NCBI RefSeq assembly: GCF_049446155.1
Contig: NZ_JBMSEE010000002.1
Coordinates: forward strand, 248,001-312,000
Reading direction: 5' to 3'
DNA length: 64,000 nt
DNA from: Rivibacter sp049446155
GTDB lineage: Bacteria > Pseudomonadota > Gammaproteobacteria > Burkholderiales > Burkholderiaceae_C
The notes under the pieces: model-generated
The model's database searches: none
What the model was told of the DNA's origin: nothing
What the model saw: only the letters and a program-made list of their open reading frames with translations
Shown here: one piece after another, positions 1-10,589 of the stretch
Layout: every line of letters begins with the position of its first letter
Numbering within the stretch: position 1 is the first letter of the stretch
Position numbers and translations under genes: made by a program

Positions 1-299
1 TAGGTCGTCAGCACGATGAGCCGGGCGTCGGGCCTGAGGCCGCGAATCTCCCGAAGCACTTCGATCCCGTTGCGATCGGGCAAGTTGACATCCACCACGG
101 TGATGTCCGGTTCATGACGGCGGTACAGCTCGATGGCCTCGGCGGCCGTACGGGCACCGCCGACGAAGCGCAGGTCGGGCGCCGCCTTCACCACGGCTTC
201 GATGCCGCCGAGGATCAGGCTGTGGTCGTCAACAGCCAATATCGAGATCGCTGGAGAGGCCGCTTGGCAGGGCCTGTCGGCCCCCAGAAAGTCATGCAT
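1..299 (-). CDS. NarL/FixJ-type response regulator, N-terminal receiver part (cut by window edge)
   Basis: The visible 99 codons encode the receiver domain of a response regulator. The acidic pair Asp24-Asp25 follows the first beta strand (ISILAVDD) and the phosphoacceptor is Asp70 in VVDVNLPDRNG. The gene runs off the left edge just after the fourth beta strand, so the expected LuxR-type DNA-binding domain is not seen. The ATG at 299 leaves a short 16-residue N-terminal extension. On the same strand upstream lies a HisKA_3-type sensor kinase (655-3774), the kinase class that normally partners NarL-type regulators, so the two probably form one system; that pairing is inferred. A small opposite-strand gene sits between them. 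Confidence 0.88.
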   Translation of the reverse strand, partial: MHDFLGADRPCQAASPAISILAVDDHSLILGGIEAVVKAAPDLRFVGGARTAAEAIELYRRHEPDITVVDVNLPDRNGIEVLREIRGLRPDARLIVLTT

Positions 300-355
300 G
301 GCACTGTTCAAGGTTGTATATGCGCGCCTCGATGAGGCACCCCACACTGTGACGC

Positions 356-721
356 ATGGGGTGGTCTGATTCAGCACATGTCGGGCGGCGCGCCGATCTT
401 GGCTTGCTTGCGCTGCGGGCGGTGCTTGCCGGCGCGCAGCTGTGGTCTGCCAGCCATTGGAACGGGCAGCACCTGCTGTGCGCGATGGCGGGTCTGTCGG
501 TGTTGATGATCGCGGCCGGTCTCGCCAACACGGCAGGCTGCCTGACCGGTGCGTTCACGATGTTGTTGGCGGAATTCATGGAGCTCGTTCCCATCCACGC
601 TGCCGGTTTCCTCGCGTTCGCCTTGATCGTCCTGTCGATACTCGGGCCGGGCCGCTATTCCGCCGATGCTCGTTGGCTCGGGCGAAGACGGGTTGTCGTG
701 TCGGTGCGCAGGCGCCGTTGA
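356..721 (+). CDS. DoxX-like small membrane protein
   Basis: This 121-residue protein is mostly hydrophobic. Membrane segments are visible at roughly residues 15-32, 41-60, 63-75 and 82-97. They are followed by a basic tail after LGPGRYSADARWLGRRR, a closing pattern typical of DoxX/DoxD-like proteins (LGPG.YS.DA). DoxX-family members are inner-membrane proteins linked to redox or quinone-related functions, but the function of this one is unknown. No strong ribosome binding site precedes the ATG, so the start is tentative. Its last 67 bases overlap the 3' end of the convergent sensor kinase gene. Confidence 0.6.
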   Translation: MGWSDSAHVGRRADLGLLALRAVLAGAQLWSASHWNGQHLLCAMAGLSVLMIAAGLANTAGCLTGAFTMLLAEFMELVPIHAAGFLAFALIVLSILGPGRYSADARWLGRRRVVVSVRRRR

Positions 722-3700
722 AGAAAGGGCACCCGCAGCCGGAAAGCCGACACATGGACCGGCAGCGTCAGCAGCAACTCGGTGCCTGTCGGTCCAGACC
801 GGATCTCCAATGCGGCGGCAATGCCGCGCGCACGCTCTTGCATGCCCAGAAGTCCGAAATGCCCAGGGGGACTGCTCGAACTCCCGGTGCCGGCGTCGAA
901 GCCGACCCCATCGTCTTGAACCGACACGCGCAGGCAGTCCGGTTGGTAGCTGATGAGCACCTCGATCTGGCTCGCCCCGGCGTGGCGAAAGGCATTGGTC
1001 AGCGCTTCGCGCACGATGGAGAACACCTCGACCATCTGCTCATGTGACAGCGCCAGGACTCGGCCTTCCTTGATGACGCGGTACGAGGGACCGCAATAGG
1101 TTCGCCCCAGCTCCTCACACGCATCGGCCACGGCTTCGGCCAGGTTCCCCTTGGAGAGCTTGTCGAGACTGCCCGTGCTGCGCAGATCCACCACGCGGTC
1201 GCGGCCTTCGGTGAGCGTCGCACGCGCACTGGCAAGCGCCTGCTCCAACGCGTTCTTGATCGGCGATTCCTTGGGCATCTGCTCGACTGCGGCGCGAACG
1301 TGCAGCATGAGGGCGGTCACGCCCTGCAGCACCGTGTCGTGCAGGTCGCGGGCGATGCGCTCACGCTCGATGACCCGGGCTTCCACGCGCGCGCGCACTG
1401 CCGCGGTCACGCGGCGCAGTCGCTGGCGATAGGCCAGCGAGACCATGCCCAACGCTGCCATGGCGCACAGGATCGCGAACCAGCCTGTCTGCCAGTAAGC
1501 GGGTCGCACGGAGATCCGCACCGAAGCCGTGTCCTTGCCCGTCACACCATCGGCATCCGTGGCGCCGACGCGGAACACATAGTCGCCCGGCGGCAGGTGG
1601 GTGTAGAGGGCTTGCCGGCGGGTACCGGCCGAGTGCCAGGCCTTCTCGTAGCCTTCGAGCCTGTATGCGAACTGCGTTCGCTCGGCCTGAGACAGGCTGG
1701 TCGCCGTGTAGTCGATCTGGAGGGTGCCGGTATTCGGTGGCAGTCCAACGGCGTCCTCGGGGCTGTAGCGAGTGCCGTCGGCACTGACGCTCTTGATGAC
1801 CGTCGCCGGCCCTTCGGTGCGAGACGACATCCTCGCGGGATCGACCAGGGCGATGCCGGCCTCGGTCGCCATCCAGATCTTGCCGTCCTCAGCCTCGACG
1901 ACCGTGGGAATGCGCCGCAGCTGCGACGGTTTCCCGACCAGGCCGTCGCTGTAGTCGTAGCGCCTGATGACCATGCGGTATCCCGGCGACTGGACGGCGC
2001 GCTGCCACTGCGCCCGCCGGACATGGATCAAGCCGGAGGCGTCGCCAAGCCACAAGTCGCCTGACCGTGATTCAACGATGCCGGAAATGCCCGAGAGCCC
2101 GAGCGCGTCGTCGATCGCGAGTTCCAGCACCTTGCCGCCCTCGGACTGGTAGGCCAGACCGCGGTCACCACCGAACCAAGCATGGGTGTCGCCCGCGAAG
2201 ATGCTGAGCACATTGCCGATCTGCAGGCCTTCTGCGGCACCCAGTGCCAACCGTCCTCCGTCGCGATCCACCCGCACGGCGCGGCTGTCCGTGTAGCCCA
2301 ACCAGACCCTGCCCTGGGGATCGGACGTCAGCGAGATGGCGGTCTGGCGCCCGAACTCGCCGAGGGCTTGAGGGACCTCCCATCCGCCACCCGTGCGCTT
2401 GAAGACACCTCGGCGCGTCACGGAGAGCCACAGCGCGCCATTCCCGTCTTCGGTGATCGCCTGCACCATATCCAGGCTGGTTCCACCATGCAACGCACCC
2501 GCTCCGGCAGGCAGCGGCACCAACTGCTGCCCGTCGGCATCGACCCGCCACAGCTGGTCGGGGGCGGCGACCCACAGTGCACCGCCCGGACTGCGGTAGA
2601 GGCTGGTGGCGCGCTTGCCCACCTCGAACTTTCGGGTGGTGCCGGCGCCAAGGCGCAGCAGACCATCCTGGAACGAGGTCATCCAGATGTCACCGCCCGT
2701 GGCGGGGGCGATCGCACTGGCGTTTGTATTGACAGGCGGCGCTGCCATCACCAGCTTGCTGCGGCGGAACCTGTCGAGTCCGCCATCGGTTGCAACCCAG
2801 ACATTGCCCTCACGGTCGGGCAGCACAGCGGTCACCGCCGAACCGCTCAATCCGAACGCCACATCGTAGGCTTCCGCCACCACGTTCGGCCAGTTCGACG
2901 CGGCGGCGATCGCAGGCAGCCGCAGCACGCCCGATTCGCCAGGAAGCCACGCATTGCCTTCCTGATCGAACGTGAGAAGTTCGGTGATGGCGGGGTAGGC
3001 AAGCTTCAGCTTGGCGCCATCGACCGTGTAGCGGTCCCCCGCCCAGACCAGGCGCTGCAACGCGCCATGATCGCGGTCGAACGCCCAAACCTGGCCGACT
3101 CCGTCATCCGTGACGATCGGTCGTCTGCCCAGATCGGCCTCGACACGCGCAAACTCGCTCGTTCCTCGGCGCCGGTAGAAGACGCCGTCCTCGCGGGAAT
3201 TCCACAGCGTGCCGTCGCGATCGAACGAGACGATGCCCGTAGCGACATCCGAGCGACCGAACTTGGCCACGTGCCAGCGACCACCATCGAACCGTGCGAT
3301 CCCTCCTGCGAAACCGCCCCAAAGCTCTCCATCCGGTCCGCTCGTGAAGCTCCACGCGGAGCCGCGTGGCACGCCTTCGGCCTGGCCAAAGTGCCGCAGT
3401 CGACCGTTCTGAAGAATGCTGACGCCGCCGAATCGGTAGCCGATGATCAGACGACCGCTGGGATCGGCATGGATCCCGGACACATTGTTCGACAGCAGGC
3501 GCTGTGCCCCCAGCGTATCGATCTTCTCGAAGCTCAGGCCGTCGAAGCGATACAAGCCGGTCGGTGTTGCCAGCCACAGAAAGCCGTCGGGTGTCTGGGC
3601 CATGTTGACGGCCCCGGTCGGCGTGCCCGAACTGGCTCGCCAGGCCGTGTGATGGTAGGGGCGCACCGGCAGGTCGGATCCGACGGCCGTGTTCGGCAAT

Positions 3701-3774
3701 AGGGGCAGCGCCAGCGCGACGAACCACAGCATCACGGCCCGCTTAAGGTCACGATGCCAATCTCGATGAATCAA
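655..3774 (-). CDS. Large propeller-type sensor histidine kinase (Reg_prop, Y_Y_Y, HisKA_3, HATPase)
   Basis: A 1039-residue membrane sensor kinase. A signal sequence (about residues 12-32) precedes a long periplasmic region of repeated two-component regulator propeller blades (motifs such as FLWLATPTGLYRFDG and VWVATDGGLDRF) to about residue 640. A Y_Y_Y domain (about 670-740) and one membrane segment (about 757-775) follow. The kinase core has the HisKA_3 box RDLHDTVLQG with the phosphoacceptor His812 and an ATP-binding domain with DDGVGFD. Family members sense extracellular ligands, in many cases polysaccharide fragments, and phosphorylate NarL-type regulators. The receiver protein at 1-299 is the likely partner. 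The ligand cannot be read from the sequence. The 3' end overlaps the convergent DoxX-like gene. Confidence 0.93.
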   Translation of the reverse strand: MIHRDWHRDLKRAVMLWFVALALPLLPNTAVGSDLPVRPYHHTAWRASSGTPTGAVNMAQTPDGFLWLATPTGLYRFDGLSFEKIDTLGAQRLLSNNVSGIHADPSGRLIIGYRFGGVSILQNGRLRHFGQAEGVPRGSAWSFTSGPDGELWGGFAGGIARFDGGRWHVAKFGRSDVATGIVSFDRDGTLWNSREDGVFYRRRGTSEFARVEADLGRRPIVTDDGVGQVWAFDRDHGALQRLVWAGDRYTVDGAKLKLAYPAITELLTFDQEGNAWLPGESGVLRLPAIAAASNWPNVVAEAYDVAFGLSGSAVTAVLPDREGNVWVATDGGLDRFRRSKLVMAAPPVNTNASAIAPATGGDIWMTSFQDGLLRLGAGTTRKFEVGKRATSLYRSPGGALWVAAPDQLWRVDADGQQLVPLPAGAGALHGGTSLDMVQAITEDGNGALWLSVTRRGVFKRTGGGWEVPQALGEFGRQTAISLTSDPQGRVWLGYTDSRAVRVDRDGGRLALGAAEGLQIGNVLSIFAGDTHAWFGGDRGLAYQSEGGKVLELAIDDALGLSGISGIVESRSGDLWLGDASGLIHVRRAQWQRAVQSPGYRMVIRRYDYSDGLVGKPSQLRRIPTVVEAEDGKIWMATEAGIALVDPARMSSRTEGPATVIKSVSADGTRYSPEDAVGLPPNTGTLQIDYTATSLSQAERTQFAYRLEGYEKAWHSAGTRRQALYTHLPPGDYVFRVGATDADGVTGKDTASVRISVRPAYWQTGWFAILCAMAALGMVSLAYRQRLRRVTAAVRARVEARVIERERIARDLHDTVLQGVTALMLHVRAAVEQMPKESPIKNALEQALASARATLTEGRDRVVDLRSTGSLDKLSKGNLAEAVADACEELGRTYCGPSYRVIKEGRVLALSHEQMVEVFSIVREALTNAFRHAGASQIEVLISYQPDCLRVSVQDDGVGFDAGTGSSSSPPGHFGLLGMQERARGIAAALEIRSGPTGTELLLTLPVHVSAFRLRVPFLQRRLRTDTTTRLRPSQRASAE

Positions 3775-3863
3775 CTTCAGAACTCCGACAACCAGGCTCG
3801 CATGCGGTTCCTACTGGGCCATGGCATGCCAGCGCAGCAACCAATGTGCCAGCGCACCCCGTC

Positions 3864-4325
3864 TCAGTCACTGACTCTGGCGGCCCGCTCCCTCAGCACA
3901 TCCTGGATTGTCAGGGCGGCGTTGATGGCCCGAGGGAACCCGGCATAGGCTGCGATCTGTATGGTCACCTCGACAAGCTGCTCCTTCGTACCACCGACGT
4001 TCAGAAAGCCATGCATATGCACCTTGAGCTGAGGCGTGGCGCAGCCCATCGCCGCGAGCGACGCGACGGTGACCATTTCTCTCAGGTGCAGGCCCAGCCC
4101 GTCGCGCGTGTAGATCCGTCCGAAGGCGAAGTCGATGATGAATCGGCCCAGGTCGGGTAGGACGTCCTCGAGCGCCGTGATGACCTTCTCTCCGGCTTCG
4201 CCGTCGACGTCCCGCAGCGCGGTCATGCCGGCCTCGTAGGAATCGCCAGGCGGAGATTGCGTGTGCGCGGCCGAGATGCCGCGTTCTTTGAAGGCCTGCC
4301 GCAGCACAACTGCCTGGGCGACCAT
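3864..4325 (-). CDS. Carboxymuconolactone decarboxylase (CMD)-family protein
   Basis: This 153-residue protein carries one intact CMD/AhpD-like domain: GEAGEKVI near residue 45, FAFGRIYTRDGL, a helix LREMVTVASLAAMG, then QLKVHMHGFLNVGGTKEQLVEV and the closing YAGFPRAINA. The family includes 4-carboxymuconolactone decarboxylase and peroxidase-like AhpD proteins. The AhpD CxxC pair is absent, so a decarboxylase or lyase-like activity is more likely than peroxidase; substrate unknown. The ATG at 4325 lies where a second, damaged CMD domain joins (4326-4691). This may therefore be the surviving C-terminal half of a two-domain protein, and whether the ATG is used in the cell is uncertain. Confidence 0.7.
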   Translation of the reverse strand: MVAQAVVLRQAFKERGISAAHTQSPPGDSYEAGMTALRDVDGEAGEKVITALEDVLPDLGRFIIDFAFGRIYTRDGLGLHLREMVTVASLAAMGCATPQLKVHMHGFLNVGGTKEQLVEVTIQIAAYAGFPRAINAALTIQDVLRERAARVSD

Positions 4326-4691
4326 CCTGCGTTGAGCGCACCGGCGACATGGAACCGCAGCTGCGGTTCGAGGCCACCCATTGCAGCCAGTGCGGACAGC
4401 GTCACGAGCTGGCGCTGGGCAAGGTCCAGGCCGGGACGCGAGTAGATCTTCCTATAGGCGAAGTCGATCGCGAGCTGCGCCAGATCGGGCGCGCGCCTGC
4501 GTCCGGTGCCGATCCGCCTGCCCAAGCTCCTTCTGCGTCTCGCCGGCCTGGAACCTCGCCGGCTCGTCGGGTGACGTGTGCCAGGCTTCGCTGCCCGAGG
4601 CGTCGAGGAAGGCCTTCGCGGGCGCGGACTTCTCGTCGTGGGCCTGCACGTGCCACTCGTCAACGCGATCCGCAACCGCTTCGACGAACAA
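4326..4691 (-). pseudogene. Decayed first CMD domain of a two-domain carboxymuconolactone decarboxylase gene
   Basis: Reading leftward, one frame encodes a clear CMD domain start (DLAQLAIDFAYRKIYSRPGL, then LVTLSALAAMGGLEPQLRFHVAGALNAGWSPRQ). At about 4326 the reading must jump frame to reach VVLRQAFKERGI and the intact CMD domain that follows. The usual segment of about 20 residues ending YAGFPAALN is missing at the junction. The region upstream (about 4500-4691) has further frame switches around KELGQ/LGRRIG. This looks like an eroded gene with frameshifts and an internal deletion. The non-coding interval 4692-4736 to the next gene holds nothing recognisable. Confidence 0.55.
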
Positions 4692-4736
4692 CGGCTCGCG
4701 GGGATGAAACGCGGCGCGATCCGGTCAACAAGCCTG

Positions 4737-5663
4737 TCAAGCCGCCAGCGGCCGAGCGCCGCCGTCGGCTCGAACCTCGCCCGACAACGACGCCAGCCCT
4801 CCTGCCAAGTGCTCGATCACGCGCCGCAGGCGCAGCGGCATCATCGTGCGGCTCGGGAAGACCACCGTCACGTCATACTGGCCCAGCGCCGCGTCGGGCA
4901 GCACGCGAACGAGTTGCCCTTGCGCGATTTCCTGCGCGACGACGAACGCCGGCGCCCGCAGGATCCCCAGGCCCGCGACGGCAAAGCCCTTCAAGGCTTC
5001 GGCGCTGTTGGCGCGAACGGCCGGGGGCATGTCGGCATCGCTCGCGACGCGCAGGCCGGTGCTCAGGGGTCGGCCGGAGGGCGCCTCGAGCACCTGGTGA
5101 TCACGCAGGCTCTCCAGCGTGCCGGGTTCGCCGTGTCGGGCCAGGTAGACCGGCGCGGCCGCCAGCACGACCGGGCTGGTCGCGATGCGGCGTGCGCTGA
5201 GCGACGAGTCGCTCAGGCTCGTGGCCACGCGGATCGCCGCGTCGAAGCCCCGCTTGACCGGGTCGACGAGGTGATCGCAGAAGTCGAGGTCGAGCCGCAG
5301 GCGCGGATGCCGGGCCTTGAACTCGGTCAGCAGGGGAACGATGTAGCGAGTGCCGAGGGCGACGGGCATCGCGAGGCTCAGCGTGCCGCTCACCTCGCCG
5401 CTGGCCTCGCCGCGCAGCATGGACTCGAGCTCGTCCAGTTCGGACAAGGTGCGTGCGGCCGTCACGAGGTAGCGCTGGCCGGCTTCCGTCATCGTCACCC
5501 GGCGCGTGGTGCGGTGAAAAAGCCGTGTGCCGACGCGCGCCTCGAGCGCCTGGACCGCACGGGTCACGAAGGGGGGAGCCACGTCGAGGCGACGCGCAGC
5601 CTCCGCGAAGTTGCCCGCCTCGGCCACCTTGGTGAAGGCCTTCATTGCTTCGATCGTGTCCAT
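4737..5663 (-). CDS. LysR-family transcriptional regulator
   Basis: A 308-residue regulator. The N-terminal winged helix-turn-helix (about residues 1-60: MDTIEAMKAFTKVAEAGNFAEAARRL then QALEARVGTRLFHRTTRRV) is followed by a periplasmic-binding-type effector domain. The start at 5663 was chosen because MDTIEAMKAF is the conserved beginning of this subgroup; the longer open frame upstream has no family-like sequence. The gene lies next to the CMD gene remnant and runs in the same direction, with no divergent target within reach. Target genes and effector are unknown. An inverted repeat at 5684-5721, just upstream of the start, could be its own control site. Confidence 0.9.
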   Translation of the reverse strand: MDTIEAMKAFTKVAEAGNFAEAARRLDVAPPFVTRAVQALEARVGTRLFHRTTRRVTMTEAGQRYLVTAARTLSELDELESMLRGEASGEVSGTLSLAMPVALGTRYIVPLLTEFKARHPRLRLDLDFCDHLVDPVKRGFDAAIRVATSLSDSSLSARRIATSPVVLAAAPVYLARHGEPGTLESLRDHQVLEAPSGRPLSTGLRVASDADMPPAVRANSAEALKGFAVAGLGILRAPAFVVAQEIAQGQLVRVLPDAALGQYDVTVVFPSRTMMPLRLRRVIEHLAGGLASLSGEVRADGGARPLAA

Positions 5664-5683
5664 GCGTGCTCCAGCCCGTCTCC

Positions 5684-5721
5684 TGCCATGGACACGCAGC
5701 GTAGACATTCCCATCATGGCA
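5684..5721. promoter_or_regulatory. Inverted repeat upstream of the LysR gene
   Basis: TGCCATG at 5684-5690 is mirrored by CATGGCA at 5715-5721, a perfect 7-base inverted repeat with a 24-base spacer. It lies 21 bases upstream of the LysR start codon at 5663. The position suits an autoregulatory operator, but there is no independent support. Confidence 0.3.
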
Positions 5722-5739
5722 AGGTCAAGCCCGGCGACG

Positions 5740-7962
<2,223 letters not shown>

Positions 7963-8017
7963 GGCGTTCTCCCGTTCTGGTCCGCAGTGTCGGCCTTGCC
8001 GGTTTGTCACCCTGGTT

Positions 8018-8683
8018 CTAGTGGCTGTCGGCCGCTCTTGCACGGGCGTGCCTGGAGAGTCGGGGAATGAAGCGCGGCGTCACCGCCGCGTAGTCGCGCC
8101 ATGCCTGTCCGAACGCTGCTTCGGCGTCGCGCTCCTCCGCGATTGCCAGCCGGACGTACATGACCACCAGCACCGGGAACATCCCCAAGGTCAGCAGCGT
8201 CGGCCACTGCAGCAGGAAGCCGAACATGATGGCGACGAAGCCGATGTACTGCGGATGTCGGACGCGCTGGTACGGGCCCGAGGTCGCCAGTGCGTGCGCA
8301 CGCTGCGCGTGATACAGCACATGCCACGCCTTCGACAGCAACGTGAAGCCGGCGACGATGAACGCGAAGCTCAGCAGGTGGAGCACGCTGAAATGCGGGT
8401 CGCCGTGGCGGCCGGTCAGCACCCACCAGAGGTGGCCGGCCTCGTGGCCGAAGAGGTTCACGTCCGGATACTTCGAGCCCAGCCAGCCGGACAGCAGATA
8501 GATGGTCAGCGGAAAGCCGTACATCTCGGCGAACAGCGCCACGATGAAGGCGCTGTAGGCCCCGAAGCCGCGCCAGTCGCGCAGGTTGAGCGGCTTGAAG
8601 AAGCTGTAGGCGAAGCCGATGAAGACGACGGAGTTCAGGACGACCAAGCTCCACAAGCCGTAATCACTGCCGGTGTTGCTCAC
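8018..8683 (-). CDS. Isoprenylcysteine carboxyl methyltransferase (ICMT)-like membrane protein
   Basis: A 221-residue protein with four or five membrane segments and the C-terminal signature of ICMT/PEMT-like methyltransferases: GPYQRVRHPQYIGF, then AEERDAEAAFGQAWRDY. These motifs bind S-adenosylmethionine in the family. The acceptor is unknown; in bacteria it cannot be assumed to be a prenylated protein. The GTG at 8683 was chosen since GGAGCGA stands a few bases upstream and the upstream extension has no family similarity. It overlaps the DUF2933 gene by 20 bases and is followed by copA after about 55 bases, so the three are probably co-transcribed. Confidence 0.85.
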   Translation of the reverse strand: MSNTGSDYGLWSLVVLNSVVFIGFAYSFFKPLNLRDWRGFGAYSAFIVALFAEMYGFPLTIYLLSGWLGSKYPDVNLFGHEAGHLWWVLTGRHGDPHFSVLHLLSFAFIVAGFTLLSKAWHVLYHAQRAHALATSGPYQRVRHPQYIGFVAIMFGFLLQWPTLLTLGMFPVLVVMYVRLAIAEERDAEAAFGQAWRDYAAVTPRFIPRLSRHARARAADSH

Positions 8684-8912
8684 GGTCTTCGCTCCTGGGG
8701 TGGCCGCGAGGAGGGCCACCGCGGTCGTGGCCTCGATGCATGAACGCATGCATCAGCGGGCAGGCCAGGATGACCAGATACGGCAGCGCGCCGAAGAGGT
8801 GTGCGGTGTGCTCCGTGACCAGGTAGAAGCCGGCGGCCGCGACGGCGACGAGCAGAGCCCACGCAGCGGATGAGCGCCAGAACGACGGCGGCTCCTGGTG
8901 TTCATGGTCCAT
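8664..8912 (-). CDS. DUF2933-type small membrane protein
   Basis: An 82-residue protein beginning MDHEHQEPP, with two membrane segments (about residues 12-30 and 36-52) and the pattern CPLMHAFMHRGHD at the end of the second. This matches the DUF2933 family, small His/Met-containing proteins often found beside copper ATPases; their role is not established. The ATG at 8912 has a good ribosome binding site (AAGGAG). Its 3' end overlaps the start of the methyltransferase gene, which implies translational coupling. Confidence 0.78.
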   Translation of the reverse strand: MDHEHQEPPSFWRSSAAWALLVAVAAAGFYLVTEHTAHLFGALPYLVILACPLMHAFMHRGHDRGGPPRGHPRSEDREQHRQ

Positions 8913-9045
8913 GGTCAGCTCCTTGGCTCGCTTGTGGGCAAGCTTCACGGCATCCGCACTTGCCTCGATTGATGGCCGTCAAGGCAGCCGTGGCCGTGCG
9001 GTCTAGATTCGAAAAGCCGGCGTCACGCCGCTGAGGAGCCACACC
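8913..9045. promoter_or_regulatory. Divergent control region of the copper genes
   Basis: This 133-base gap separates the leftward DUF2933-methyltransferase-copA group from the rightward DUF5676 gene. Within it CTTGCC and TCAAGG (about 8961-8988) form an imperfect dyad. On the minus strand it reads CTTGAC, a 13-base spacer, then GGCAAG, reminiscent of MerR/CueR-type sites. No matching regulator gene is in the window, so this is only a candidate. Confidence 0.3.
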
Positions 9046-9348
9046 ATGGGCACGCTCACACTTCCCTCGGCGCCCAGTTCAGTCGCAGCCACCGCGCTTC
9101 GCACCGGCATCGCGTTTGCGGCCACCGTGGCGCTCTTCTACGCACTGTGCACCCTGGTCTGGCTGGCCGCACCGGTCGCGTTCATGCGGTTCATGAACAA
9201 CCTTTTCCACGGCCTCGATTTCACGCCGCTCGTCGCGCAGGCCGCGTTCTCCTGGAGCGGCTTTCTCGCGGCCGCGGTGGTGCTGTCGACCTGGGCGTTC
9301 CTGGCCGGCTGCTTCTTCGGGTGGCTGCGTCAGCGCATCGGCGCCTGA
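9046..9348 (+). CDS. DUF5676-type small membrane protein
   Basis: A 100-residue protein with two long membrane segments (about residues 20-48 and 68-90) around the loop FMNNLFHGLDFTPL, a sequence typical of DUF5676 proteins encoded near metal-resistance genes. The function is unknown. TGAGGAG upstream of the ATG gives a good ribosome binding site. It is divergent from the copper ATPase group and may share its control region. Confidence 0.68.
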   Translation: MGTLTLPSAPSSVAATALRTGIAFAATVALFYALCTLVWLAAPVAFMRFMNNLFHGLDFTPLVAQAAFSWSGFLAAAVVLSTWAFLAGCFFGWLRQRIGA

Positions 9349-9382
9349 GCCGCCGCTGCGCCGCCTTCATCACCCAGACGCA

Positions 9383-10510
9383 TCAGTCGGCCAGCGCCAC
9401 CGCCTTCGGCCCGGCCCGCTGCAGGCGCGCCCAGCCCGGCCGTTGGTAAAGCCAGCGCAGCCAGGTGTTGCGCAGCGCCCAGAACAGGCACAGCGCGGCC
9501 GTGATGCTGAACACCGCGATCGCCAGTCCGCCCCAGCCGTTGTGGACCGGCCATCCGGAGGTCACGGCCCAGTGCGTCACGGCGTTGAGCGGAATGTAGA
9601 AGCCGACGTAGATCGCCAGCGAGTGCTGGCCCAGATAGCGCAGCCAGCGCATCCACGGCAGCAGGCTGAACAGTCCGCTGATCGAGATCACCGCGCAGGC
9701 GCCGACGAGGCCGAGCGTCAGCGACACCGGCGAAAGCGTCGACCATCCCGTCAGCACCATGCTGGCGTTGAAGACCGCCCACAGCGCCAGGCCGGCGAGG
9801 GCCGCGACGCGGTGCGCCTGGACCCATGCCACCAGCTGGAAGAAGCGCGGCGCGAACACGTAGCCGGCATAGAAGAACACGAAGCGCTCGCCGAAGTTCT
9901 GCAACTGCTTGATGGGCGCCGAATACTCGCTCAAGTGCAGCGCCGCCGCGAACGCGAACATCGCCCACATCGGCACTCGCCGCGTCAGCTTGGTGAACAC
10001 GAAGAACACGGCCAGCAGCTGGATGAACCACAGCATTGCGAAGGGCTGGTACAGCCACTTCACGAACTCCGCGGCCAGCGCATCGATCCCGGGGTAGGGC
10101 TTAGCGACGGCGCGGATGGTGAAGATGATCACCGTCCAGACGAGGAAGAAGTAGAGGTAGTGGACGACCTTGGTGTCGAGGTAGGAACGCCAGGGACGGT
10201 CGATCACGCGTGCCAGGAACAGGCCCGAGATCAGGAAGAAGTCCGGCATCCGGAACGGGCGCGCGAAATCGACCACGTGGTCCAGCCAGTTGGCCGGAGG
10301 CAGCGGCTGGCCCAGCCGCAACAGCTCGTGGTGAAGGTCGGTGGCAGCGTAGAAGACGACCACGGCCACCATGCAGATGCCTCTTGCATAGTCGACCCAG
10401 CCCAAACGGCCGCCGGCGGCGTCCAAGGGCCCGGAAGACGGCGGGCGGGGCGTGCCAGCAGGCGTTGCCCGGGAGTTGAGCTCTTTCATTTTTCGAACCA
10501 CGTCAGTCAT
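9383..10510 (-). CDS. Acyltransferase-3 / OpgC-like membrane acyltransferase
   Basis: A multi-pass membrane protein of about 375 residues starting at MTDVVRKMKEL. The domain opens with LGWVDYARGICMVAVVVFYA, followed by FRMPDFFLISGLFLARV, the arginine/His-rich opening typical of acyltransferase family 3. About ten membrane segments follow, with YLGQHSLAIYVGFYIPLN near the end. Such enzymes transfer acetyl, succinyl or other acyl groups to sugars or periplasmic glucans. The acceptor is unknown. No strong ribosome binding site marks the start, so an internal ATG (MKELNS) is also possible. It lies between copper genes but nothing in its sequence points to metals. Confidence 0.8.
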   Translation of the reverse strand: MTDVVRKMKELNSRATPAGTPRPPSSGPLDAAGGRLGWVDYARGICMVAVVVFYAATDLHHELLRLGQPLPPANWLDHVVDFARPFRMPDFFLISGLFLARVIDRPWRSYLDTKVVHYLYFFLVWTVIIFTIRAVAKPYPGIDALAAEFVKWLYQPFAMLWFIQLLAVFFVFTKLTRRVPMWAMFAFAAALHLSEYSAPIKQLQNFGERFVFFYAGYVFAPRFFQLVAWVQAHRVAALAGLALWAVFNASMVLTGWSTLSPVSLTLGLVGACAVISISGLFSLLPWMRWLRYLGQHSLAIYVGFYIPLNAVTHWAVTSGWPVHNGWGGLAIAVFSITAALCLFWALRNTWLRWLYQRPGWARLQRAGPKAVALAD

Positions 10511-10589
10511 CGGCTGGCCATGCCAGCGAACAAAGGCCCGCGCGTTGCGCGACGAGCCCCCTCGGCCCCCCGCGAGGCCGTTCAATGGG

